Notes: generated by a model from the sequence alone, not told the origin. Counted from the stretch's first letter, positions 13,001 through 26,600 are shown. The stretch: 64,000 nucleotides of DNA from Canna indica (GCA_034359265.1 CP136890.1:98915501-98979500); one strand, 5' to 3'. Numbers and translations: made by a program.

Positions 13001-15454
13001 ACCTTATAAAAATTATTAACAGTTCTCAAATAGATTTTTCTATCTCGGAACTAAGGTTTAAAATCTCGGTCGGTACGGTACGGTAAGTCCGGTATTTACC
13101 GGTTTTTTAGGTTTCCGGTATACGATATACCCGGTATTTGAAAAAACCAGGTATATTGTGTATACCGGGCCGGTATGGGCGGTATAGGGCGGTATACCGC
13201 CCGGTATGGGCGGTATGGGCGGTATACCGCCCGGTATGGGCAGTATATGGTGGTATGTCACGAAAAAAAAAGAACCCGGCCGATATGCATTTTCATACCG
13301 GTCCGTACCGTGTGTCGGTACGGTACGGTACCGGTATATACCGGTACCGGCCGGTGACCGAAACCGGTACCGGTACCGAGATTTTAAACCATGCTCGGAA
13401 CATCAGGCATATAATTGTTGTGAGCATGTTCAGTTATCCATTATATTTGTACTAGGTTTATACAATAACTCAAGTTATTTTTTAATAAATTTTCTGAAAA
13501 GGTACATTCAAGATTTATTTAGGCATACTAGAAATTCTCAAGCATATACATTTACATATTCTAGGCTTGTATGATACATGTCACCACTGTTTGCTGTTTT
13601 GTTCAAATATTTGAATTGTTGGCTTAAATTTTCTTGCAGACTGACAAGGAAATAGTGAAAGGACTACCTTTTTTGCAACAAGGAGAACCCAGATCTGTTT
13701 TAGGAAAACTTGTATTAGGAGATCATGGCTGGAACTTCCTTGAACAGCTCCATTTTGTCATGATTAAGATGGGTAATGCTTTAGGACTTGTGAGAATTTT
13801 TCAAGCAGGCAGTTCTCGTCATTTCAGCAACATATCTCGGTATATTATATAATATTTAAAACTTTCACCAGTTATATATCTGTCCTATGTCGTATTTTCC
13901 ATCCATAACTGATGATTTTCAATTGTAGATTCACCACTGATTTGAGCTTTGCGGAGAATTATCAGAAGCTTGGTTTTACTGACGAGATTCTTGCAGCTGG
14001 AAGTACGATGGATAAGACAATAGAGGGGAACTATAAGCCTGATGGAAGAATGGAATCATTTTCTGTTTTTATATCTGCATTTATAAAAGTAAGTTCTCTT
14101 TATTTATGCATCAAGGAAGATCTATATAGTATTATTGTTTTTTAGTTTCCATCTCCTTTTCAAAACAGTTATCTTGATCTGCTTCCCCCTAAATCTAACT
14201 TGATACATACCTATACTTTATGTCTGGTCTCAAAGTTCGTTTATCATGTCATAATCTTACTCAGATACGAAAATTTCTGTCAATTAATATATGGATTATG
14301 GATGTATCTATTTAGCATGTTCTTATGATGTAAATCTGATAATTGTGAACTTTTTATGTGTAGGGGCGTCATTTTAGTGAAGATGATCATATGAAAGACT
14401 TGTTTCATATAATTCCTTCAATTATAGTAAACTTCATATGTTCCAGAGTTTGTCAAAAGGACAACCTGTTGCTGAAGGAGCGTGATTTTGGAAGTATAGT
14501 GTACATGCATGATAATTTTTTCATGGGGGTAGCTTTTGCTCTCAAGGTTCGTTGTTTCTTATTATGTATCATTGTGCCTTTGCTGTCCATATGATATTAA
14601 ATAAGCCCCTGGTCCGGAGATGCAGAACTCCATCAAATTCATTCCTTAGACTTTGTGGTAGAACATGGCTAAATTACTTGTATTTTATTTGTGAATAACA
14701 ATTTTGATCACTGAAATGGTATTCATGGTTAATTCCTCTCTGTGATTTGAATGAAGATTGGCAAAAATCTGTTGAGGGCATGACATAATAGTCTTAATAG
14801 GTAATGGATACCTCTATAGGAACTGTTATAATGTTTCTGGAAGGAGCTGCATATATATTTTTCTTTTTGTTCCTTTCATGGATATTCTCAAGTATATTCA
14901 CCTATACATAAGCATACAAATTCTCTGATTTTTATTGTTGGAACATTTAAATATCCAATCTATGTTTTCATGTCAGTTCCCTGTTTCTGGTAACCTTGCT
15001 ATTGTTCTTTTCATGCATGGTTAGTATCATGCTTAAGTGTAGCTTGATGCCAAGTTTAAATACTTCACCATGTTAATTATATCACCTATGTTAAACTTGT
15101 ACAGGTTTTGGGGCAAGAGAAGTCTTTTGATCAACTAAATTGGTTTGCTTATGCGAGGAAGATCATCGATGATGGGATGTCATCTCTGGAGGGCAGTAGC
15201 AAGGTTCAAGAAAACAGCAAAGTGGGTAGTCTTGCTCGTTTGAAACTTTGGAGCCAGACTCCATCAATTCCTGTTGAGACTCAAAAGGTACTAAATGCAA
15301 TGTCCTTAGTACACAACCATACCAGTCATTTGCTTATCTCATTAACCATCGCTATTGTGTTATTCTCCAGGATTTGGACGAATGCAAGGGATATCTAAAA
15401 GAAATTGAATATGTAGAGCATGTACTAAACATTTCCAGAACATTGATGTCATGA
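1020..15454 (+). CDS. WASHC4: WASH complex subunit 4 (SWIP/KIAA1033) homologue, 5'-partial
   Basis: In animals and amoebae SWIP is a large helical scaffold of the WASH complex, which activates Arp2/3 on endosomes. Exons read by eye: 1020-1197, 1950-2159 (frame problem, see findings), 2251-2304, 3414-3482, 5894-5950, 6021-6128, 6217-6289, 7610-7653, 7850-7939, 8318-8499, 8628-8736, 8887-8985, 9066-9209, 9304-9465, 11370-11591, 13640-13839, 13929-14088, 14364-14546, 15105-15287, 15371-15454 (TGA stop). From 2251 onward all exons are open, have GT/AG borders and join in phase. Similarity to animal SWIP is visible at NVTDCSFLYWRREMM (exon 8318), CRDIETDLRLHVH (8887), EDIANSISIHGQKGIY (11370), MGNALGLVRI (13640) and FFMGVAFALK (14364). 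About 870 codons are present against roughly 1170 in animal SWIP, so about 300 N-terminal residues lie to the left. Introns carry a MITE and short duplications. Identity is secure; exon ends in the first 2.2 kb are less so. Confidence 0.85.
2589..2698. repeat. Two-copy 55-bp tandem duplication
   Basis: Copies at 2589-2643 and 2644-2698 are nearly identical (one visible difference, gctagtg versus gctggtg). The repeat lies in the SWIP intron between exons 2251-2304 and 3414-3482. A shorter duplication of about 24 bp (cataagaccttacttttgag) with a 50-bp spacing follows at about 3122 and 3172 in the same intron. Confidence 0.9.
13052..13393. mobile_element. hAT-type MITE with TACGG/ACCGG subterminal repeats
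   Basis: A 342-bp non-coding element in the SWIP intron between 11591 and 13640. Both ends read GGTTTAAAATCTCGG in inverted orientation. It is flanked by the 8-bp direct repeat CTCGGAAC (13044-13051 and 13394-13401), the duplication length of hAT transposons. The interior consists of short GGTA/CGGTATGGG-type repeats. Long tyrosine- and glycine-rich open frames across it are by-products of these repeats. Confidence 0.85.
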
Positions 15455-17357
15455 GTGTATATTATCAGCATTTCGTTCCTTTTTTTGTCAACCAATGATG
15501 ATTTCCTTCCCCGCTTTGATGAAAAGTGTAGGTTTCAGTATACATTCAATGCCCATATTTTTGAAAATCCGCCCTGATGTACAGCTAGTAGAAAGAAAAA
15601 GAAGTTATTAAGTGATAATGAGTTTTCTTCCAAAATATACCTTCCGCTGATAATTAAGCATGATTTAAGTTTAATGGTTTAGTATCTTTATCATATTCTT
15701 ACGTGGATCTTCTGTACTTTTAGTTTATACGCTTGTGTACAAAGTAAAAGCACTTTTTCAGGCTGGCTAGATATTCTGAGTGAAACTTCTATGGGTAGAT
15801 CGTCCAATCGTCCATAGAAAATATATGAACGAATGAATATAGATAGAAAAGGAATTAATATGAATTAATATTCTTTTATTATTCATATTCATCCAACCAT
15901 ATATTCTGGTCAAGCTTTGCATTGCATGTTTGCCAATGGATCGTTGATTTCAAACATAAAAATATGACCAGTGCTGAACAGGAATCTTGTGTCTCAAATT
16001 TTACGAGTAAAGGCTAAAGCTACCATCTTTGCCGGTCCTCCAAATCAAGAAAAAGATTAACGTTGCATCTTTGTACATTTGTTCAAGTTAATTTGTTTTA
16101 GCTGGAAACTCTCCAAAGTCCTATCTATCATGCTTGGTTATCTGGATTACAGATTTTGCTACAATGCAATGCAAGTTGTATCCGCGAATATGAATGGATT
16201 ACAGTTTGGCATGGCACGTGACGTGCCAAGCATCAGGCATATGTGGATTTTAAGGTATTTTATATTGCTTTGAGCATCAGTCAGTGTCCTACTGCATTGA
16301 GAACCGTCCATTCCAATAAAGAAACCACTGATTATCTATTGAAATACTATATATTTAATAACCATCCCTTACCATAATACAAATATACACATTATAGTTT
16401 GTTATTACAATTATACATATATATATATATTATATTATATACTTATTTATACACATTTACTCTATATTTATATCTTTAATTCATTGGATAATGGTTAGCT
16501 TTCATAACTTAAAACTTTTGTTTGAAATTAGAACTGAATTATTTTCCCCCTGTAATCGTATTCCATACTCAATCATTTCGTATTTTTTTATTAGTAATCC
16601 ATCTTTTCTTCGTGTTTCGTTCACTCCACTCTTTTTCTTGCAACTATATAGTTTTATCTCTCTCATCGAGTTGCGAATTTAATTACTCGACCTATTTACC
16701 AAGCAAATGCTATATATTAGGTCGCAGTATGCTTAGTTTGTTACGTATTAAATTTATACAATATTATCATTATACTGCAATTAACGTGTAGGCAGACCAC
16801 ATCATGTGACTTCATTATCAAAATCATGAAAATTGAATCCTATCAAGTAAAAACCAACCTGGATATGAATAAGAAATATATATTTATTTCTTTGGCATTA
16901 GAAAAAGATATCTAAAAACCTGGATATTGAATAAATACGTCGCTTGAATAGCTCAACCATCAGCAACAGTAAGCATATAATTGATAATATAGTATTAGTA
17001 GCATCATTTTCAGCTAAGTAGGCACCGATGCCAGCAACATCAGTAGTTCATGCTATTAAACCAACCAAACACTGAGGGCTACAAGAGTTACTGAAACCAG
17101 GGGCTATTGAAATTGAATGTCTAAAAGATGAGAACCAGCTGTTATATTTCTAAAACATCAAGATAATTAAACAACAAAATTACGCTCTTATGAACCTACA
17201 AAATCCATGTATCAAACCATGATAAAAACAAATGCATGCTAAGACAAATGTTAGAACCTGAAGCTTTCAATCATGTGGAGGGGCACGTACTTTTAACAAT
17301 GTGGATACCTAGAAATGATCAGTAAAGAAGCCGCCTGACATGGGAGAAATAAATAAC

Positions 17358-17397
<40 letters not shown>

Positions 17398-17424
17398 ATG
17401 ACGGTTGGTTGTAGTTGCACAACG
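15455..17424. other. Intergenic, convergent gene ends
   Basis: AT-rich DNA between the SWIP stop codon and the AHL stop codon of the opposite strand. It should hold both 3' UTRs. No further gene, RNA or transposon boundary was recognised. A short imperfect palindrome of attcatattcat type lies at about 15831-15895. Confidence 0.6.
17362..17395. repeat. (GA)17 microsatellite in the AHL 3' region
   Basis: Seventeen uninterrupted GA units, 29 bp beyond the stop codon of the minus-strand AHL gene. It therefore reads (TC)17 in that transcript's presumed 3' UTR. Confidence 0.95.
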
Positions 17425-20400
17425 TCACCCTCCAGGCAAACTTACGTTGATGTCTGTGGTGTTCCTAGAGCCAGATACTGAGGGTAGGGAAGCAGACCAA
17501 TTTTCCCCTCTGAACGAGGAGGTAGTAGGAGGATTCGTCTTGCCGGTTGCTGAACTGTGCTGTCCTTGCCCGCTGACATAAGCTTCCTCCACCTCGGGGG
17601 TTGGAAGTGGGATGGCAGACGTTGGTGTAGTTGATGCTGACCCAGTCTCTATTCTTGGCTTCTTTACCTTCTGCTCCATCTGGTAGCTAGGCAAAAAACT
17701 TCCAACAACAACCTGATAAGGATGGTCATAATAAGCAATCATGGAATTTGAATAATAGCTTTAGTGACAATGATTACCACGGTACAATCTTAATGGTATT
17801 TGACTATTAAAAGATTAAAAGAAACTTATTGCGAATACAAAAAATACAGGGTAAAAGTATCTTCTGTTGGTCAAACACAGCATATAGTTGGACGAAAGGA
17901 TAAAAAAAATTCTCCAATTTGGATGAAAGCAGAACATTAGTGAGAATAAAACATGGCATATAGAATTTAAAGACAAATACCAGAAGCAGTTTAATTGGGC
18001 TTAGCAGAAAAGAAAGTAGAAGTAAATTAAAGGATCAAATGGAAATTTTCCAGCAATAACAAATTATTCAGAAAATGATGATAAGCACTATTACCTGCAC
18101 AGGACCAGCAGCCACCAGTAGACCAGCAACTCCACCGCCAACAACTCGACCATCTGGACTTGCCAAGGAAACACTCAGTCCACCTGATCGGCTTCTTGTT
18201 CCACCATTTTCAGTTGGCATGAATGATCCAGATAATGAAAGCAGTTCAAAACGGCCCTGTGGAACAGCAGGTTAAATATATAATTCCTGATAGAAACATT
18301 GAATGCGCACATTTACCCACATCCAAATCGGCACTTCAACCGCAAATACTTACAAAGTTATATATTTTTTTTTCTGGTTAGAATTTCATCTCACTTTACT
18401 GTTAGTAGCATTAGCGATATACCTGATAATCTGATATAACAATGACTGCAAGATATCTATGGATAGAATGAAGCATCTAAAATATAATGTAGATTATTAG
18501 GTACAACCAAGATTTTAGTTCATAGGACTGGAAGGGGACAAGTCAATTAGGATGCGCAGTAACTGGTGAGAGGAGAGCTAAAGGAAAACTATCAACACTT
18601 AAACCCAAAAAGAGCTATGGATTTAACTAGGAATATTACCCCATACAAAGCTGAATTCCAGCAGTCCTAGTAGCCAGCCGCACATTTTGGGAGATGAAAC
18701 ATTATATAGCTTGTTGACCAAATTGGTAAGACTAATTCAACTACATCAGATATTGATCAAAAGGAGATGCAAGATAACCCAATTAATACTACCAAAGTTG
18801 GAATAATTTATTACTTCATTTTTTTCCGAGTATTATTCCTTAGCACTGGAGAAATTATATATGTCAAAATGATCAATTTGCATGTCATGTTATGGAAATT
18901 GAATAATTATAACCCTGTTATTCATCAAACAGCTTCGTATTAGTTTGGCACAAATATGCTATGAAATCAACTACAAAATAAAGTTCTTCCTAATCTAAAT
19001 TACTCCACTGGATCCCTGTTGGAGTGCATGCACTCGTGCTGCATCCTAATATCAATGAATATTTTAAATCACACATTAATGTCCATGGACCTACATTACT
19101 TAAGATTCTGAAGGCCAAGATCAAGCTTGTACTCAAGATTAAACAGGCATGTCATTTATTTTACAAATAGATGTGGAGCAAATATGAAAATCAAAAAGGC
19201 ATCATGAAATGTCTGGCACATTTTTACAACCAACTACTAATATGAGATGATCGTTAAAAACTAGTGTTCAATTCTAAACACAAACTTAAAGATGACAGAC
19301 TTGCCTGGCATCCCAAAAGCTTAATCAATTAGAAACATCGCCCCTTTTCATGGAAAAAAAACATTTATAGGGCAATAAGTTAATCACAATCGGTGATCTC
19401 TAGTTCTTCCACATTTTCCAATTTTACAAGACTATCTGCCACTTAAAATTCCTACCTGGCTTATATTTATACTTGGTTTAACATTAATCTATTGACTATT
19501 GTCCTACTGTTGCACTTGAATCCTAATTTTGAGCCAATCCATGTTACACCAAAAAATCCTTGAGTTGAGTTCAAAATGGGAGAGTTCAGCTCTTGAGGAA
19601 ACCAAAATGTCTAAATTACTGTGATAACAACCAATTTCTCTTAGGGTGTTTTTGGTTGGATCGGATGAAATCATAAGGAATAGGAATAGACAAAGAATAG
19701 GAAATAGATAAGGAATGAAATAGACAATGAATAATAGCATTGTCATGTTTGGTTGACATTAACAATAGATAAAGAATTGAGAGAAAAATGACTGAAATAC
19801 CCATCTAAAAATATAATATATTGTATTATAATTATTTTAATTAATAACATAATAAAAATATACGTTAATGTAAAATGATTTATTAATTTAAAATAATAAA
19901 AAATATTTTTTATTTTATTTTCATAAAAAGTAATTGAATCTATATAAAATAATATTTAAATAGTATAATGATTACCTATTTAAGTTATGTAATTATTAAA
20001 ATTAATTTAATAATTTAATATTTATATTCTTATGTAATATTATAAATATTGAAGGACAATGTTAGAAAACATCATGGGGAATAGCATTTCTTGGGTTGAG
20101 GTAAGGAATAGTATTCCCCATGCATGAGGAATAATATTTCTTATTTATTCCCTATGACCCACTTATTCCTTGTCAACAAGTTGCAACCAAACAAAGGAAT
20201 AAGTAGATCATAAGAAATAGTATTTCATTCCTCCTCTACTCCATCGAACCAAATTCCACCTTAACATCACATGTCCTGATAAATTGGGTGCTATATATAT
20301 TAAAGACATAAAGATAGGAAGAAAGAATATCATTCTCTAATGGAGAATAGTTGAGTAGAAGTTCAGAATCATAAAACTTCTACTACATGAGAAGCTGTAC

Positions 20401-23400
20401 AGACCTCATAAGTTAATGTACCACCACCTGAATCAGGTTGACGAAGAGTAACATTTGAGATAACACCGTTAGCAGATAAAATACATATAGCTCGAGGCCC
20501 TTGTTGTGAAAATGATATGATCTTCATTGTAACATCCTGCAAACAATAACCAACATTAATTAAAGAATGAATATTGAGATTTTAAAAACATAAAATAAAG
20601 AAGCATACAACATAAGTATATTGACAACAACATTTCCCATACAAAGGAAAGCCATGAGCCCTACTGTTGATTTTTTTATTTGATTTTATAAAAGAATAAG
20701 AATGCATGGATCTTTTTCAACTCTTTATGAGATGAGTACTTAGGCATCTCAAACCTGGAGATCCAGAGGAACTGGGCAATTAAAAGGATTACAATCTATA
20801 CAGAACTAGCAGCTATCAATATAAATTCAGATACTTCAATAGAGGTAATAGAACTATAGAAAGCCAATATAGCAAGATATAAAAGAGATTATTTTTCAAT
20901 TTAAAATATGGTTACAAGTAACAAGATGTAATTCATAATTATGTCAGTATTATATTGCTAATTAAACGTAGTCATATATATTTTCCAACTTTGTCAGAAG
21001 CTAGTGCATATGAGGAAAAAAAGAAAAAATGGCCTACGAGTATCAGTACACAGGAACAAATATGACCTAGTTCATTTTAATTAAGTATTTCATTTTGTTA
21101 TCAGATTCCAATATGTACGGTCTTTCAATATTTTTTCCATCTTTATTGGCTATATACTTTATTATTCTTTATCTTCCAAATAATTATCATTCCAGGTGTC
21201 ATTTTATAAAATGCCCTTAGTATAACTAAATATTTGGCTTTACATAGAGCACAATGATTGCAAAAGATGCATGTAACGGAACTCAAATAGTTGGGACTTC
21301 AAAGCTTGCTGTTGCTGTTGTAAACCCAACTCTTGGAGCATGATGAAAGTTTTATACAAACAAATGAATAGAAAAATATATTCATTTATTCTTGAGAGAG
21401 AATTTGATCTTCATTTCAGAGTTCAAATAGGTAATAGCGATTCAAATTAATATTTCTAAATTATTTCGTGAATGTTCTCAAGTGGAAGATAATTTACAAG
21501 TGGATTTTGGATATGATCATCACAGCCTTAACTAGGTTGATCAAACAATTAAGCACGATCAATGATTTCCATAGGAGAAACAGAGCACAGAAGAGGACAA
21601 CTAAAAGTCAAAACAAGAAAATAATGAATAATAAAAGGGGTGATGATGATGATGATGATTTTTTATATGTTGCCTTATAAAGCTTTATGTTTGTCAAATT
21701 TTGATGGCTTTCATTAGAATCAAGTGCTTCAGCCAAATAGAATGAAGCATGCAATCTTAGTTATGCACAACCCCCCATCAGGATGCATATACAGGTGTTG
21801 AAAATTGTTGTTATTAATGCTTTGTTAAGATCTCCCATGTGTACATGTCCCAATGAAAGTGACTGTGTGTTTAGCAAAATCCTAAAGTTTAGATAGTTAA
21901 AACATGCCATTAAAAGAAACAAGTAGATGAGTAGCTGAAGCATGAAAGCATTGAATTGAAAGAAAAAATAATAATAATAATAAACTTTTACACAATACCT
22001 CGCCAGCAGCAACATTGATGATATGAGGTGTGAAATTGGCACCAGCAGAGCAAGCTACCATCTCTCCTGCATGGTGCAACTCAGATATTTAGAGGTTCTA
22101 TGGTAACAATCTGCAACCTATTCTTATTAAGTTTGCTAGGACAAGAAGAGGCTTCACAATGCTGAGTAGTACTGAAACCAAAGTGAGAAGAAAATGACAA
22201 TATATAAGTAAACATTTCAGCTGCAACTGCGCAGCTAACAGACTCTGGATAGTTTCTACTTCCTAGATTTAGCAGACATCACATGACTACGGAAGAGGAG
22301 ATATGAGATTGCAATACGCTAATAACTGAGTTTTACTACAAGAAGTCATAAACACAAGTTTCCATCTGAGTAAGGGGTTCTGTTTCTACCAGAATAGCAG
22401 CGAGACTGCATTTTCTGAGAGTGTCAGAAGCTGCCAGCACGGCGGTTCCCACACATTGTACTCAATTCGAGAATGATCCAACCCCACATCGTTTTTATCC
22501 ACCATTTTGACAGGACCAACACAACAGAGACCACAAACGTACAAACCCTAGAAAAAAGGGAACTGCGTTTAGATTCAGGTTCTCAAATAACCTGGACAAC
22601 CCCACAAACTTCGCTTTCTCCACCAGATAGAAAACCCTACCTTATGAGATCTGTAGAAAGAGTGGTCCCTAGCAGATCAAAAAGACTAGTTCACTCGTTT
22701 CTTGAAGTCCAATTCCAATTTGACAGGCACACCAAAAAATGAACTCAGACGAAAAGGAGCACAGACAGAGATAGACCGACCATTTGGGATCCACAGATTC
22801 GGTCATCACCAACAAAACCTCCACGAAAGCCAAAGGACAGACAGCACAAATCAGGAACAGCAGGTACACAAATTAAACTGAGAGAACAAAATTTGGGGGG
22901 GGGGGGGGGGGGGGGAGGGGATCGTACATTTGACCAAAAATTTCTAACACGGAATCACATGTTCGATTTGTGTTCGAGAAATGGGGAACATGAGTTCGAG
23001 TGAAAAACAAAGAAAGGAAAAAAAGACGGCACAAAAGGATCGCCCGATCTCAGCGCAGACGTGTTAGAAGAAGGGAAAGAGACAACATGGACGAGGAAAA
23101 GGAGGAATGAAAGGGAAAGAGAATACCTGGAGGCTCCAACTCGACTCCGTACTGTGGTGACTTACTCACTAAACCCACTGGCCGCCCTCTACCCCGCTTC
23201 ATCGCTGCCCCCACCGAGGCTGCCGGCGTGTATTCTACGCCGGTCGGCACGGACGCCGAGATCGGCATCGGATTCAGCGGCCGCAGCAGGCTCCCATCCG
23301 GCCCATACTTCCTCGGCCGTCCCCTCTTTTTCTTCATCGACCCCGCTGCGACCACCCCCATCCCTGCTCCCGACGCCGCCGGGGAAGCTGCTGGCTGTCC

Positions 23401-23640
23401 GATGGCGATGACCACTCCCCCCGGCGCAGTCACCGGAACCGGCGTCGGAACTGCGGCCGCAATCGTCGCCATCGGAATAGCCGCCGCCGCCGCCATCCCG
23501 CTGATCTGGCTAGCAGTATTCTCCTCCCTGATCGCCAGTAGCTGGTAGCTTCCGGACCCCTCAGTTGCCGGCGTCACTGTCGCCATCGCCAGAGAAGGCA
23601 CCTTCGCCAGAGAAGGCACCGGTCCTTCCCTCCCTTCCAT
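17425..23640 (-). CDS. AT-hook motif nuclear-localized protein (two AT-hooks, PPC domain)
   Basis: AHL proteins bind AT-rich DNA at nuclear matrix attachment regions and form trimers through the PPC/DUF296 domain; they repress growth and flowering genes. Exons in transcript order: 23640-23127, 22066-21999, 20536-20405, 18256-18095, 17712-17425 (TGA). They join in phase to 387 aa, a normal length for the intron-containing AHL clade. Visible features: Ala/Pro-rich N-terminus, AT-hook 1 KKKRGRPRKYGPDG (core about residues 106-116), AT-hook 2 KRGRGRPVG (about 148-156), PPC domain about 176-303 with the intact trimer/partner motif GRFELL (239-244), and a C-terminus ending TDINVSLPGG, typical of AHL1-like members. 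The start is the ATG at 23640; the open frame continues five codons upstream without another ATG. Intron 1 holds a G21 run and intron 3 a Harbinger-like element. No lesions were seen. Confidence 0.93.
19644..20260. mobile_element. PIF/Harbinger (Tourist-like) MITE
   Basis: A 617-bp AT-rich non-coding element in AHL intron 3. It is flanked by TTA direct repeats (19641-19643, 20261-20263), the PIF/Harbinger target duplication. The left end GGGTGTTTTTGGTTGGAT and the inverted right end GGTGGAATTTGGTTCGAT form imperfect terminal repeats. Subterminal motifs of AGGAATAG/TATTCC type recur on both sides. Confidence 0.8.
22895..22915. repeat. G21 homopolymer
   Basis: Twenty-one consecutive Gs followed by A and four more Gs. 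It lies inside AHL intron 1 (C21 in the transcript). The length may be unstable or mis-called. Confidence 0.9.
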
Positions 23641-26600
23641 GCATAGATGAGCCACAAAAAACCCTAAAACGACGCCTCAAATCGCCACTTTAGAGCTCGG
23701 AACAGATCCTTCGTCCGCCCACCTCCGATCACCAGGCCTTGCTCCAGTTCTCTCCTCCAGACTTCGCCGTCACCACTTCCGCCACCGAAAAACAAATTTT
23801 AAAAAATAAATCATTAAAAGAATACTATTTCCACTATTTTCTTCGCTAATTCTTCTCGACTTCTTCTAATCCGAGCGAGGTAGCGGCGATTTCAAACAAG
23901 AAGAGAGAACAGAGGAAAGGGAAAGAGCAAGAAATATAGTCTAAGAAAATAGTAAAAAAAAGAAATGAAATGATTAAAAAAATATCAACGAAAAAAAAGA
24001 AAAGAAAGGTGCAAAATTGGAGATGAATAGATTATTTTATTTGGGGACGCTACAAAAATCGAAATATGCTGCTAGCGGAAGGTACTTTTATTATTAACTA
24101 ATTACCAGGAGGGTATTCTAGGAAGGAAATAAATTAATATAATTTATTTTTCCAATTTTCTTTTTTTTAATTATATAGGTTTTTAAAAATATTGAAATAA
24201 AAACTGCGCGGGCACCGGAGACGCCGCTTTAACTCTTTTTCGCTTTAAAAATCGTGAGTGACAAAACGCCACTATTCATGGAAAGAATCACGGAAATGCC
24301 ATTTTTCATTAGCGAGTTGGAAATGGAATTTAAAATAATACCATATATTGCTGTAATGCGCTCAGCCTAATTTGTCTTCTGCATTATTTTATATTTATTT
24401 ATAATAATAGATCAAAATATTGCTTAAAATGTTTATGCCCATGTTTCAGCTCAATTAGATCCAACCGCATAAATAAATATATAGAGAGAGAAGGGGTTTG
24501 GGTGAGTCAAACCAAGTACAAGAGGGTGGGATCCAGCTGTTGAGAGGTGGTCTTCATGGTGGTCGGTGGTCAAAAGGAGAAGAACATATCATCACTCACT
24601 CAGCAAAGCTTGCTTATTACTTAGGCATGGCGAATTTATAATTATTCTTACATATTCTCATGGGTTAAAAAGGAAGATGATTCATGATGCAGATTGCATG
24701 CATGCATGCATGAAGGGTCTGCCACATATTTTGCATCATGATTCGTGCAACGGCAGAAAGCGACGGACCATTGACTATTTGACTTGAAGAGTGAAGGCTC
24801 GATGCGCTCTCAATCGATTCCAATCGAAAGAAATGTCAACACGGAGTATGGCTCACCTCAGAAACACGTGTAAGGACGTGATTTGCTTCCGCCGGACCCG
24901 AGTCCGTGATCAAAGAGGATTTCCATTTGAGGATCCGATTCTGGTCAAGCTTTGACCGTAATATTACATCTGGAATTTGACCCGAGCTTCATATATAAAT
25001 GCATGACGCGAGTACTCGAGTCTATTTGAACAAATTGGTGCTGGTGGAAGCATCCATCAAAACTAAGAACAAAGCTCGAGACAAAATCCTCAACAGATTC
25101 CATTGCAACAAGCAACAAAATACTAACATTTTTAATTGCATGACATGTACAAAAACTTCAAAAATGTAAATATTTTTCTTTAAATTTTTGGTGTAGCAGC
25201 TCGTAGTAATTGTATATTTCAAGTGGTTGGTGATAATTAGCTTTCCCATTTCAACCAACAAATCTAGTTGGTTTGTTTAGCGTAAAGATAAAAAGTGTGA
25301 CCAACCTACCCCCAGTGCCCTTATCTTTGGTTTTTGGAATAATTTTGGGAAGGTATTCTTGGCATGGAGACAGGAAGCATCTGCCCACCAGTCTCCATTC
25401 TCTTGGGAGAGGAATCAGATTCGAAGGAAAGCAGGGGGGCATGGGGATGGGGATGATCCCCTCAGCATGCCAAACTTTTGGAAAAGATACCCTTCCAATA
25501 CTACTACTGACAAGGACATGTTTTTCTGTAATATACTTGTTCAAAAGGAATCTCCAAAGTGAAATTTAAGATACTGCTTAATTAATTTCTTCTTCATATG
25601 TAAATGAGATGGAGCAGAAAAGAAAAAGAATACGCCATCATGTGGCTGGAGCAATAGAGCATGATTATTAGTCCTTGTTGCTCTGCCCTAAAGTTTAAGC
25701 CAAGCTTGCTTTGTCCTCAACCAACCTGCCATATTATGATTAATTAATAGAAAACTCAAGAAAAAGGAAGCCTGGTGCTGCATGCGCTAAAGCTCAAAAA
25801 GAAGGCAATGGGGCATGAAAAGGCGAGGAGAAGGGAGAAAAGCTCAGCGCAGGTCGCGGCACGTCAGGCGCCGAGAAATGGCGACCATGGTGTTTGGAAG
25901 CTTATTAAAATTGATGATGCTGGGTTTTGTTATTTGTTTACGCTTCATGACAACTGTCTGTTTGTGCAGCAGTAAAGACATTGATACTGAGCAAGAGCTC
26001 GTTTCCAGTTGTTGCTGCTTGATTTTCTTTCTCGGAAGACTTTTTTACTTTAGTTTCAGGAAGTCTGGGCTAGATCTAGGAATTCTGGTCGAGTTTGGGT
26101 CTAAAGATCCTGTCTTTTTATGCTGTACTTGTTGTCTTCTTTGGATTGGCCGGCCTGGGAGTCATATGCATCTGAATGATGAAGCCAGCAACTCGTTAGA
26201 TTGGACAAAACAGAGGTCATTGTCACGCAAATTGTGTAAGGAGAAAAAGGTGCATTTTGGACGCATCATCATTCCAAGATGCTGCCGCCTGAAGAGTTGC
26301 ATCATCCGGCGAATTTGATACAATAATCCAAATATGTTCCCATGCTCATCACTGGAGGCCCACAAGGGTTATTAGGGCTCCCTTTTGATGACCCGGATTG
26401 CAAGATCACTGTAAATGCTGGGACATCTACTTGGGGGAGAAGAAGAAAGATATTGTCAGGAAATGGAGGTCGGCAATGAGGAATAATTTTTTATTGAGGA
26501 GCATAGCAGTCCTGTTATCATCACCAACTATGAGGCTTAGTTTGGTGTCTTTCCAAAAAAAGGAAAAGAAACAACTAAAATCTCCAGCGGAACACCTAGC

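Noticed and set aside
13058..13574. Tyr/Gly/Pro-rich open frames on both strands
   Set aside because: They are translations of the GGTATGGGC/CGGTACC repeats of the MITE at 13052-13393.
23061..23548. Plus-strand frames across AHL exon 1
   Set aside because: Shadow frames of the minus-strand exon, which carries the AT-hooks.
25315..25510. Possible terminal inverted repeats (ttgggaaggtattc / gatacccttccaat)
   Set aside because: Short and imperfect, with no target duplication.
25815..26318. 167-codon open frame
   Set aside because: Cys-rich composition, no domain, no recognisable splice partners; compatible with chance.
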